Part shown: one piece after another, positions 6,329 to 12,440 of the stretch | How the letters are laid out: each line of letters starts with the position of its first letter | Numbering within the stretch: position 1 is the stretch's first letter | Assembly (NCBI GenBank): GCA_964555735.1 | Contig: CAZKTS010000285.1 | Location: 1-14,992, forward strand | DNA: 14,992 bases | Direction: 5' to 3' | Source: CAZKTS01 sp964555735 | Lineage (GTDB): Bacteria; Actinomycetota; Acidimicrobiia; IMCC26256; PALSA-555 | Translations under genes and position numbers: made by a program | Notes under the pieces: model-generated | Databases searched by the model: none | Told to the model about the DNA's origin: nothing | The model's input: only the letters and a program-made list of their open reading frames with translations

Positions 6329-7843
6329 TCAGGCGGTGACGGTGAACGTGACCGACTGCTCGGCCGCCAGCACGTTGTTCGCGTCGAAGGCCCGGATCGT
6401 GTACGTGAACGAACGCGGCCGGGGACCCGGGATGACGCACGCAGGACCTGCCGGGGTTCCGGGGCAGACCGACGCACTCCCGGTGAGCGCCCCCGAGACG
6501 ATGCCGGGCCCGGTCACCTGGACCGCCGAGGCGTTGCCCGAGCTCCAGCTCAGGACGGGCTGGATGACCGTGGAGCCGGCGGCCGAGGACGGCGTGATGG
6601 AGAGCGCCACCGTGATCGGCGGCGGGGGTGGCGGTGGCGGCGGCGGCACGGTGGCCACGGTCGTCGGCACGGTCACCGGCGGCGCGGTCGTCACCGGCGC
6701 CGCGCTCGTCGTGGTGGTGCGCCGCGTCTCGGTGGCGCGCTCGCTCCGCTCCTCCCCGCCGCCCGTGACCTCCTCGATGCCCTCGGCGAAGAGCACACCG
6801 ACGGCGGCCAAGACGAGCACCACCACACCGATCGCCGCGACCATGCGCGCGCGCCACCGGTGCCGACCACCCGCGCCGTCCGAACCACCAGCGGGGTCAT
6901 CGAGCGGATCGGACGGCGGGGGCACGTCGCCCATCGGCACACCCTGCTCGGAGAGCGCGTGGGCGATCTTCGACTTCAGCAGGGGCGCGGCGACGAACGG
7001 CGTGGCCGCGAACAGCGCGCTCGGCTCCAGCTTCAGCTGGCGCCGCTTCGCGCACTGCGCGCACGACTCGGCATGAATCGTCGCGACGCGCACCGCGTCG
7101 GACCCGAAGTGCCGCACGCCCGCCGCGTCCAGCGCATCGGCAAGGTCGCCGCAGACGGGCTCGCCGCCGCGCCACAGGACGCGCGCCTCCACCGCACCCT
7201 TGAGGCGACCGCGCACGCGGTGAACGGTCTGGTTCGCGGCGTTGCGGTTGACGCCGATCACGTCGCCGACCTCGGCCGGCGTCAGCCCGTGCCGCAGGGT
7301 CAGGTCGAGGACCTCGGCGTCGCGCTCGCCGAGCGCTTCGGCCGACTCCCAGACCAGGGCCACGAGCTCGGCGTCCTCGACGGCTCGCTGGGGATCCGCG
7401 GCGTCGACCGTGCGGTCCTCCACCCGGAAGCCCACCGGCGCGCCGGCGTCCGCTGTCTTGGTCGCCTCGATCACCGCCATGCCCTCCGTGTCGCGGGGCG
7501 AGGAGCGGAGCTCCTTGCGGCGGCGGTTGAGCGCGGTGTTGCGGGTGATCCGAAGGAGCCACCCGCCGAAGGACTCCGGACGGTCCAGGCTGCCGATGCC
7601 TTGCCACGCGGCGACGAAGACGTCCTGCGCGACCTCCGGAGCGACCGACGAGTCGCGTGTGATGCGGAAGGCGAGGTCGTGGACCCGATCGAACCACCGG
7701 TCGTAGAGCTCGCCGAACGCGTCGGGGTCGTCACCGCGGGCGCGCTCGACGAGCGCGGCGTCGATGCGGGCCGCCTCGCGACGGGCCGCGTCGCGCTCGT
7801 CGTCCTGGGTGTCCGGGGGGCTGATGCGCGCATTCTGGTCCAC
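6329..7843 (-). CDS. ECF sigma factor fused to ZAS-like motif, membrane segment and extracytoplasmic domain
   Basis: A 504-residue protein, about 2.5 times the length of a plain ECF sigma factor. Sigma region 2 spans about 38-112 (DAFGELYDRW, VAQDVFVAAW, RITRNTALNRRRK). Region 4 spans about 158-218 (LTPAEVGDVIGVNRNAANQ, helix-turn-helix). Next is H257-x3-C261-x2-C264 (HAESCAQC), the zinc-binding anti-sigma (ZAS) motif. One membrane segment follows at 334-353 (MVAAIGVVVLVLAAVGVLFA) with Arg before it, giving a cytoplasmic N-terminus. Outside lie a Thr/Pro stalk (about 371-399), ten prolines (400-409) and an Ig-like beta domain to the end with Cys460 and Cys469. GTG 7843 has CAGGAG just upstream. 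ECF groups with fused anti-sigma and transmembrane extensions are known. Release would presumably need proteolysis or zinc loss. It is probably self-regulated through the motif at 7881-7896. Confidence 0.9.
   Translation of the reverse strand: MDQNARISPPDTQDDERDAARREAARIDAALVERARGDDPDAFGELYDRWFDRVHDLAFRITRDSSVAPEVAQDVFVAAWQGIGSLDRPESFGGWLLRITRNTALNRRRKELRSSPRDTEGMAVIEATKTADAGAPVGFRVEDRTVDAADPQRAVEDAELVALVWESAEALGERDAEVLDLTLRHGLTPAEVGDVIGVNRNAANQTVHRVRGRLKGAVEARVLWRGGEPVCGDLADALDAAGVRHFGSDAVRVATIHAESCAQCAKRRQLKLEPSALFAATPFVAAPLLKSKIAHALSEQGVPMGDVPPPSDPLDDPAGGSDGAGGRHRWRARMVAAIGVVVLVLAAVGVLFAEGIEEVTGGGEERSERATETRRTTTTSAAPVTTAPPVTVPTTVATVPPPPPPPPPPITVALSITPSSAAGSTVIQPVLSWSSGNASAVQVTGPGIVSGALTGSASVCPGTPAGPACVIPGPRPRSFTYTIRAFDANNVLAAEQSVTFTVTA
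6617..6646 (-). repeat. Proline-codon run inside the sigma-factor stalk
   Basis: Thirty bases of CCG/CCC/CCA-type codons encode ten consecutive prolines (residues 400-409) between the Thr-rich stalk and the Ig-like domain. The run reads as G-rich sequence on +. It is a coding low-complexity tract, likely a rigid spacer in the envelope and a spot prone to slippage in length. Confidence 0.85.
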
Positions 7844-7880
7844 TCCTGCTCCTGCTGGTGCGGCCCGTCATCGGGCTGTG

Positions 7881-7896
7881 GACCGGCCTGACACAC
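7881..7896 (-). promoter_or_regulatory. Candidate promoter motif upstream of the ECF sigma gene
   Basis: On - this reads GTGTGTCAGGCCGGTC, ending 37 bases before the GTG of the sigma gene. TGTCA resembles -35 elements of several ECF groups, and TGAC (7870-7867) follows at a possible -10 distance. The same motif, lacking one C, lies upstream of the divergent secreted-protein gene in the matching orientation (8078-8092). This is what self-activation by the sigma factor plus a target promoter would look like. Inferred from two copies only; the pair can also be read as one inverted repeat. Confidence 0.45.
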
Positions 7897-7986
7897 GGGA
7901 CGCCGAGTGCTTACCGGCGGACAACCCGCTGACTCGCGCCGCGCAACTGCGCCGGAGCAGCCGAGCGGCCCCGAAGGGGACGGCGG

Positions 7987-8051
7987 GCGGTACCCGCCCG
8001 CCGAGCGAGCGCGACCAGAGAGCGGTACCCGCCCGCCGAGCGAGCGCGACC
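7987..8051. repeat. Tandem direct repeat, two 30-bp copies with 35-bp period
   Basis: Copies lie at 7987-8016 and 8022-8051 and are identical over 30 bases, starting GCGGTACCCGCCCGCCGAGC. The five-base spacer is AGAGA. The first copy is also part of a perfect hairpin, GGCGGGCGG / TAC / CCGCCCGCC at 7982-8002; the second keeps only the inner part. The repeat sits between the two candidate promoter motifs. There is no coding signal here, although both strands stay open through it. It may be an interspersed intergenic repeat family of this genome or a protein-binding site. Confidence 0.8.
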
Positions 8052-8077
8052 GGAGGGCTGTAAGCGACCGGCGGGTG

Positions 8078-8092
8078 GTGTGTCAGGCGGTC
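8078..8092 (+). promoter_or_regulatory. Candidate promoter motif upstream of the small secreted-protein gene
   Basis: GTGTGTCAGGCGGTC, the same sequence as upstream of the sigma gene except for one missing C, ends 48 bases before the ATG at 8141. CGAC follows at 8103-8106, about one base closer than the TGAC on the sigma side, matching the one-base deletion. It is proposed to be a promoter read by the neighbouring ECF sigma factor and driving 8141-9210. Confidence 0.45.
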
Positions 8093-8140
8093 TCGAACGG
8101 CACGACACCCCGTCGGGCCGCACGAGCAAGGAGCAACGAC

Positions 8141-8395
8141 ATGAGCATGAAGCACCGGATCCTCGCCACGGTCGGCGCCGCCACCCTGGAGGCCAGCTTC
8201 GGCCTGGCGGCCGCGCCGGCGGGCGCCGGCGACCTCCCGATCGGCATCCCCCGCCCGTGCACGCACGGCTGCGGCGGCGACCCGACCCCGTGGAACGACG
8301 ACGACCTCGGCTTCACCAACGGCCAGCAGGTCGACCCGCCGACGGACCACCCGGCCGACCAGCCCGTCGTGGCTGACGCCAACTTCACCGGTTGA
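8141..8395 (+). CDS. Small secreted protein of unknown function
   Basis: An 84-residue protein I do not recognise. The N-terminus MSMKHRILATVGAATLEASF then GLAAAPAGAGD looks like a Sec signal peptide with cleavage near residue 30, although a Glu at 17 interrupts the hydrophobic core. The mature part is about 54 residues, acidic and Pro/Asp-rich, with IPRPCTHGCGGDPTPWNDDD near its start. Cys40 and Cys44 (C-x3-C) with a His between could form a disulfide or bind metal. AAGGAG at 8128-8133 sets the ATG. It is first in a likely two-gene unit with the L,D-transpeptidase, separated from it by a strong hairpin, and lies behind a motif shared with the ECF sigma gene. It may be an envelope-stress product or a signal to the sigma factor's outer domain, but this is speculation. 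Confidence 0.65.
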   Translation: MSMKHRILATVGAATLEASFGLAAAPAGAGDLPIGIPRPCTHGCGGDPTPWNDDDLGFTNGQQVDPPTDHPADQPVVADANFTG

Positions 8396-8406
8396 TGGCC
8401 GCAGCA

Positions 8407-8447
8407 GTGGGGCCGGCGACCTCCCGACGGGAGGGACCCGGCCCCAC
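8407..8447 (+). terminator. Strong hairpin between secreted protein and L,D-transpeptidase
   Basis: The outer stem GTGGGGCCGG (8407-8416) pairs perfectly with CCGGCCCCAC (8438-8447). The inner stem CCTCCC (8420-8425) pairs with GGGAGG (8429-8434) around a GAC loop. No U tract follows. It could be a partial terminator, attenuator or mRNA-stability element that sets the ratio of the two products. It ends about 8 bases before the Shine-Dalgarno of the next gene. Confidence 0.65.
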
Positions 8448-8472
8448 GTCGCGGCGAGAGGAGCCCCTGATC

Positions 8473-9210
8473 ATGCGCACCGCCCGCACACCGACCCGAG
8501 CCACCACCCTCATCAGCACCCCCGGACCGTTCCGACGCGCGCTCGTGGCGATCACCGTCGCCCTGACGCTGCTCGCCGGCGCCGTCGCCGTCGCGCCTCA
8601 CGCCGACGCCGCCCCCGAGCGCGGTCGGCTCACCGCCCGCACGACGACCGAGCTCGCGGTGTACGCCGCGCGCGGCGACGCCGCCCCCGTGGCGACGCTC
8701 CCCGCGACGACCGAGTTCGGCACGACCCGCGTCGTGCTCGTCGAGAAGCGCAAGGGGGCGTGGGCCAAGGTCCTGCTTCCCGAGCGACCCAACCAGTCGA
8801 CCGGATGGATCCGCGCCGCCGACGTCGAGCTCCGGCGGGTCACCGACACGGTCGACGTCGATCTCACCAGCCGGACGCTCACCTGGCGTCGGGGCGGCGA
8901 GGTGGTCCTCACGACACCGATCGCGACCGGTGCGCCCGAGACCCCGACACCGACCGGCCGGTTCTACGTGACCGATCTGCTCGACACGCCCGACAGCGGC
9001 GGCTACGGACCCTTCGCCATCGGGCTGTCGGCCCACTCCGACACGCTGTCCGAGTTCGGCGGCGGCGACGGGCAGATCGGCGTGCACGGCACCGCCGACC
9101 CGTCGAGCATCGGCCAGGCCGTCTCACACGGCTGCGTGCGGGTGCCGAACGAGGTGATCGCGCAGCTCGCCACGAACCTGCCGCTCGGGACGCCGGTCAC
9201 GGTGCGCTGA
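8473..9210 (+). CDS. Secreted L,D-transpeptidase (YkuD domain) with SH3-like region
   Basis: A 245-residue exported cell-wall enzyme. Residues about 17-48 form a signal peptide or anchor: Arg-rich start, then ALVAITVALTLLAGAVAVAP and ADAAPE. Residues about 60-120 look like a bacterial SH3-type strand repeat (ELAVYAARGD, GAWAKVLL, STGWIRAADVEL). The YkuD catalytic domain follows, ending in IGVHGTADPSSIGQAVSHGC (about 199-218) then VRVPN, the HG...SHGCVR signature with the nucleophilic Cys. Such enzymes form 3-3 peptidoglycan cross-links or attach proteins to the wall. ATG 8473 is set by GAGAGGAG at 8456-8463; an in-frame ATG at 8392 would overlap the upstream stop and bring in the hairpin. Probably under the same promoter as the small secreted protein. 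Confidence 0.92.
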   Translation: MRTARTPTRATTLISTPGPFRRALVAITVALTLLAGAVAVAPHADAAPERGRLTARTTTELAVYAARGDAAPVATLPATTEFGTTRVVLVEKRKGAWAKVLLPERPNQSTGWIRAADVELRRVTDTVDVDLTSRTLTWRRGGEVVLTTPIATGAPETPTPTGRFYVTDLLDTPDSGGYGPFAIGLSAHSDTLSEFGGGDGQIGVHGTADPSSIGQAVSHGCVRVPNEVIAQLATNLPLGTPVTVR

Positions 9211-9230
9211 CCATCTCGACCTGCAGTGTG

Positions 9231-9253
9231 CCGGTGATCCCCTCGGTCACCGG
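9231..9253. terminator. Small hairpin after the L,D-transpeptidase
   Basis: CCGGTGA (9231-9237) and TCACCGG (9247-9253) form a 7-bp perfect stem with a 9-base loop, 20 bases after the L,D-transpeptidase stop. No T tract. It may contribute to ending the + transcript together with the stronger hairpin next to it. Confidence 0.45.
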
Positions 9254-9264
9254 CCGCGATCCGG

Positions 9265-9300
9265 GCCGTCGTCGGCGAGCTGCCCCTCGTCGACGACGGC
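9265..9300. terminator. Bidirectional terminator hairpin between convergent genes
   Basis: GCCGTCGTCG (9265-9274) pairs perfectly with CGACGACGGC (9291-9300), and the stem extends by five more pairs (9275-9279 with 9286-9290, one G-U) to a six-base loop. It lies between the + L,D-transpeptidase (stop 9210) and the - operon (stop 9313), exactly where both transcripts should end. There is no T tract, as is usual in very GC-rich actinobacteria. Confidence 0.7.
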
Positions 9301-9312
9301 TCGTTCGCGTGC

Positions 9313-9774
9313 TCAGCCGTCGCCGAGGACGAGCTGGAGGCGTTGGAAGCCGTCGAACAGCGCGAGCGCCTCGGTGAGCGCGACGACCTCCGGCAGCGCG
9401 AAGTGCGCGCGCAGCTCGTCGCGGATCGGTCCGGCGATGCCGTGCGGGTCGATCACGAACTGCTCGGCGAACGCCAGCGCGGCGCGTTGTGCGGCGTCGA
9501 AGCAGCCGGCGGACGGCCACGACGACAGCTGCGCGACCTGCTCGTCGGTCAGCCCGGCCGCGGTCGCCTCTGGCGTGCGGACGTCCAGCTCGGGCGCGCA
9601 GCCGAGCAGCTGTGCGACCCGGAGCCGGCACAGCTCGAGCACGACAGGCTCCACGAGCCGGTCGCGCCAGAAGATCCCGATGAACTCGCGGTACGGGCCC
9701 GCGAGGTCGGGACGCAGGCCGAGGGTCTGGTCGAGCGTGGTCTCGCCGGGGGCCGGATCGGGCAGCCAGGTCAT
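9313..9774 (-). CDS. AhpD/carboxymuconolactone decarboxylase-like protein lacking CxxC
   Basis: A 153-residue all-helical protein of the AhpD/CMD fold. EPVVLELCRLRVAQLLGCAP (42-61) aligns with the family's redox helix, but only one Cys (59) remains where a CxxC would be, with Cys49 one helix turn group earlier. The later helices FDAAQRAALAFAEQFVIDP (92-110) and LPEVVALTEALALFDGFQRL (127-146) are typical. Without the paired cysteines it is unlikely to act as an AhpD peroxidase and may be a decarboxylase/lactonase-like or non-redox member. It is the last gene of the - operon; its ATG is 2 bases after the SDR stop. There is no strong Shine-Dalgarno, so translation is probably coupled. The terminator at 9265-9300 follows. 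Confidence 0.82.
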   Translation of the reverse strand: MTWLPDPAPGETTLDQTLGLRPDLAGPYREFIGIFWRDRLVEPVVLELCRLRVAQLLGCAPELDVRTPEATAAGLTDEQVAQLSSWPSAGCFDAAQRAALAFAEQFVIDPHGIAGPIRDELRAHFALPEVVALTEALALFDGFQRLQLVLGDG

Positions 9775-9776
9775 CG

Positions 9777-10556
9777 CTACAGCCCCATGAAGCTGCCGCC
9801 GTCGCAGACGATCGTCTGGCCGGTCACGTAGCCGCCGTCGTCGCCGGCGAGGAACACGGCGACCGTGCCGATGTCGTGCTGGGGATCACCGATGCGGCGC
9901 AGGGCGGTGCGTGCTTCCACCCGTTCCTGCAGCACCGGGTTCTGCTCGAACGCGCCGACCAAGGCCGGGCTGGCCGCGACGGGCGCGATGCAGTTGACGG
10001 TGATGCCGTCGGGACCCCACTCCCGAGACAGGCTCTTCGCGATCGCGCGCTGCGCCGCCTTCACCGGCGAGTAGATCGGGATGTTGACGCTGCCCTCGAC
10101 GCCCGATGGCGAGGTGATCAGGATCAGGCGGCCCTTCGCCCCCGCCGCGCGGAGGTGGGGATGGGCGAGCACCGCGCTGTAGTACGAGCCCCACACCGCG
10201 GTGCGCGAGTTGCGATCCCAGAGCTCGTGGTCGACGTCCTCGAGGCGGTGCGGGGACGCACCGCGGTAGGCGTTGTGAACCATCACCTCGAGCGTGCCGT
10301 ACCGAGCGACGGTCTGGTCCACGCAGGCGGCCATCGAAGCGCGGTCGGTCACGTCGGTGACGATGCAGACGGCCTCGCCGCCGTCGGCACGGATCGACGC
10401 GGCGACCGGGTCGCCGGTCTCGGCGCGACGCGCGGCGATGACGACGTTGGCACCTTCGGCCGCACACGCCCGCGCGATCCCTTCGCCGACCCCTTGGCCG
10501 GCACCGGTGACGACGACGGTCCGGTCCGACAGGCGACCCCCACCCTTTGCGCTCAC
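9777..10556 (-). CDS. SDR family NAD(P)-dependent oxidoreductase
   Basis: A 259-residue classical short-chain dehydrogenase/reductase. The cofactor motif is VVVTGAGQGVGEG (14-26). The NNAG strand reads HNAY (94-97). The active site is Ser149 (LILITSPSG) with Tyr162 and Lys166 (YSPVK). The C-terminus is FLAGDDGGYVTGQTIVCDGG. It probably interconverts an alcohol and ketone, either on a CoA ester or on the free substrate oxidised by the nearby P450. The GTG at 10556 forms a GTGA overlap with the TGA of the upstream SDR-like gene (10553-10556), so the pair is translationally coupled. An in-frame upstream ATG at 10586 would add ten residues, mostly Arg, and is unlikely. Substrate unknown. Confidence 0.92.
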   Translation of the reverse strand: MSAKGGGRLSDRTVVVTGAGQGVGEGIARACAAEGANVVIAARRAETGDPVAASIRADGGEAVCIVTDVTDRASMAACVDQTVARYGTLEVMVHNAYRGASPHRLEDVDHELWDRNSRTAVWGSYYSAVLAHPHLRAAGAKGRLILITSPSGVEGSVNIPIYSPVKAAQRAIAKSLSREWGPDGITVNCIAPVAASPALVGAFEQNPVLQERVEARTALRRIGDPQHDIGTVAVFLAGDDGGYVTGQTIVCDGGSFMGL

Positions 10557-11230
10557 GGTGCCATCCAGACGCCGCCGTCGGCGCACACGGTGACCCCGGT
10601 GACGAACCGCGACTCGTCACCGACGAGCCACACCGCGACCGGACCGACGTCGGTCCCGGCGTCACCAGGACCGCCGAGCGCCGGTGGTGCGAGCGACACG
10701 GTCATCGAATCGACACCGATGGGCACGTGCTCGGGCGCGGGGGCGAGGCAGTTGACCCGGACCCCGTCGGGCCCCCACTGCCGGGCCGCCGACTTCGCGA
10801 GCAGCCGTTGACCCTCGACCGCGGCCGTGTACGGCACGAGACGCGCCGCCCCCGACATCGAGATCGTGGGCGTGACGAGCACGATCGCGCCACCCGCATC
10901 GCGCAGGTGACCGAACGCGACCTGGAGGACCGCCAGCGTCGAGCGCATGGTGCCCTCCCATACGGCCTCCCAACGCTCGTCGTCGACGTCCACGAGGTCG
11001 ATCTGCTCGTACGCGACCGCGGGCATCGCCGCGTGCACCACCCCGGCGACCGGACCGTTGCGATCGACGGCGGCGCGGAACGCGTCTTCGACCCGGTCCC
11101 GCTCGCCCAGCACGTCGTCGGGCAGCTCGCTCACGACGGCGCCCGCCGCCGCGATCGCGCTCGCCAGCCCGCCGCCGAGCGGCGTAGCCGCGCCGGTGAC
11201 CACGATGTGGCGGCCCGACAGGGCGCTCAC
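10553..11230 (-). CDS. SDR-like protein with lost catalytic Ser and Lys
   Basis: A 225-residue protein, shorter than usual SDRs (about 250). It starts with a good nucleotide-binding motif, IVVTGAATPLGGG (9-21), and ends in the family's FVTGVTVCADGGVWM. The catalytic tetrad is broken: Tyr134 is there (VPYTAAVEG), but the Lys four residues on is Val138, and the Ser expected 13 residues before Tyr is Pro121. The region after the cofactor motif is also compressed. It is therefore probably not an oxidoreductase by itself. It could be a partner subunit of the active SDR that follows, since SDRs form dimers and tetramers and the genes overlap by GTGA. Its own GTG (11230) overlaps the P450 stop in the same way. 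Confidence 0.85.
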   Translation of the reverse strand: MSALSGRHIVVTGAATPLGGGLASAIAAAGAVVSELPDDVLGERDRVEDAFRAAVDRNGPVAGVVHAAMPAVAYEQIDLVDVDDERWEAVWEGTMRSTLAVLQVAFGHLRDAGGAIVLVTPTISMSGAARLVPYTAAVEGQRLLAKSAARQWGPDGVRVNCLAPAPEHVPIGVDSMTVSLAPPALGGPGDAGTDVGPVAVWLVGDESRFVTGVTVCADGGVWMAP

Positions 11231-12429
11231 GTGACGCGCACGGGCAGCGACTTGATGCCGTTGATGAAGTTGGAGCCGAGGCGTCGGGGCTCGCCGTCGG
11301 GCTCGAGCCCCGGCATGCGAGCGGCGAGCTCCTCGAACATGATGCGAGCCTCGAGGCGGGCGAGGCTCGCACCGAGGCAGAAGTGCGGGCCGCCGGCGCC
11401 GAACGCGAGGTGCTCGTTGGGCGTGCGGCCCACGTCGAAGGTGTCTGCGTCCGGGAAGTGCGCCTCGTCGCGGTTCGCCGACGAGTACCACATCACGACC
11501 TTGTCGCCCTCGCGGATCTGCTGTCCGCCGAGCTCGGTGTCGGCGCGCGCGGTGCGGCGGAAGTGCATGACCGGCGTCACCCAGCGCAGCATCTCCTCGA
11601 TCGCGCTCGGCAAGAGCGCGGGATCGGCGGCGAGCCGGGCGCGCTCGTCGGGGTGCTGGAAGAGCGTCAGCGTGCCTCCGGTGATCAGGTTCCGCGTGGT
11701 CTCACTGCCGGCGTTCATCAGCAGCATGAAGAACAGGTCCACGTCCATGGGCGACAGCCGCGCGCCGTCGACCTCCGCGCGCAGGAGCACGCTCAACAGA
11801 TCGGTGCCGTCGCCGTCGGCGCGCTCGGCGGCCAGTCGATCCGCGTAGGCGAACATCTCACCCATCGCGCGGTGCGCGTCCTCGATGGTCCCGCCGTCCT
11901 CGGGATCGTCCAGGCTCATCATCGTCTCGGTCCACGCGAAGACCTGGTGGCGCTCCTCCACCGGCACGCCGACGAGCTCGGCGATCACCTGGAGCGGCAC
12001 CTCGACCGCAACGTCACTGACGAGGTCGAAGCGCCCCCTCGCGGCGGCCTCGTCCAGGATGCGCACCACCATCTCCCGCACCCGCGGCTCGAGCGCGTTG
12101 ATCTGACGGGGCGTGAAGCCCTTGTTGACCAGCTTGCGCAGCTGGGTGTGGCGCGGCGGGTCCTGGTTGAGCATCAGCTCGCCGGCACCGCCGTCGCCCC
12201 CCGGGTTGTCCTTGATGAACGTCGACGGGTGCGACCCGAACGTCTGCGGGTGTCGGGACACCTCGCACACGTCGTCGTACCCGAACACGCCCCAGAACCC
12301 CGGGCCGTCGGGCTCGGGGAGGAAGCAGACGGGAGCCTCGGCACGCAGACGCGCGAAGAGGTCGTGGGGCGGGCCGTCGGCGAACCCCGCGAGGTCGAAC
12401 AGGTCGACGTCGAGCGTCGCCGGGCTCAC
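11227..12429 (-). CDS. Cytochrome P450 (CYP125/CYP124/CYP142-like)
   Basis: A 400-residue bacterial class I P450. It inserts one oxygen atom into an unactivated C-H bond using electrons from ferredoxin; no ferredoxin gene of the usual 3Fe-4S type is visible here. Motifs are C-helix HTQLRKLVNKGFTPRQI (94-110), I-helix NAGSETTRN (239-247), ExxR at 279-282 (EMLR), and heme loop LAFGAGGPHFCLGASLARLE (341-360) with Cys351 as axial ligand. The end NFINGIKSLPVRVT resembles CYP125/124/142, which hydroxylate sterol side chains or methyl-branched lipids; this subfamily call is from memory of their motifs. GTG 12429 gives a typical N-terminus, VSPATLDVDLFDLAGFADG. It sits 11 bases after the AhpD-like gene and overlaps the SDR-like gene by 4 bases. 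Confidence 0.93.
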   Translation of the reverse strand: MSPATLDVDLFDLAGFADGPPHDLFARLRAEAPVCFLPEPDGPGFWGVFGYDDVCEVSRHPQTFGSHPSTFIKDNPGGDGGAGELMLNQDPPRHTQLRKLVNKGFTPRQINALEPRVREMVVRILDEAAARGRFDLVSDVAVEVPLQVIAELVGVPVEERHQVFAWTETMMSLDDPEDGGTIEDAHRAMGEMFAYADRLAAERADGDGTDLLSVLLRAEVDGARLSPMDVDLFFMLLMNAGSETTRNLITGGTLTLFQHPDERARLAADPALLPSAIEEMLRWVTPVMHFRRTARADTELGGQQIREGDKVVMWYSSANRDEAHFPDADTFDVGRTPNEHLAFGAGGPHFCLGASLARLEARIMFEELAARMPGLEPDGEPRRLGSNFINGIKSLPVRVT

Positions 12430-12440
12430 GGCCGCCGACC

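Larger units (their letters stand above)
7844..8140. other. Divergent intergenic region (297 bp)
   Basis: No gene is supported here. It separates the sigma-factor start (-) from the small secreted-protein start (+). It contains the two oppositely oriented candidate promoter motifs (7881-7896, 8078-8092), the hairpin at 7982-8002 and the 30-bp direct repeats. Open frames crossing it translate to Arg/Ala/Pro-rich sequence with no family resemblance. Confidence 0.75.

Noticed and set aside
6242..7891. Long open frame on + opposite the ECF sigma factor
   Set aside because: The sequence is Arg/Gly/His-rich and antisense to a gene with clear sigma-70 domains, membrane helix and Shine-Dalgarno.
7987..8051. 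CRISPR array
   Set aside because: Only two repeat copies with a 5-base spacer and no cas genes.
7907..8140. Upstream extension of the small secreted protein through the repeat region
   Set aside because: It would place a repeat and hairpin in the coding sequence and bury the signal peptide; ATG 8141 has AAGGAG at ideal spacing.
10556..11491. Longer N-terminus for the SDR-like gene reaching into the P450 gene
   Set aside because: The added 87 residues are Arg/Pro-rich shadow of the P450; GTG 11230 overlaps the P450 stop and starts directly before the cofactor motif.
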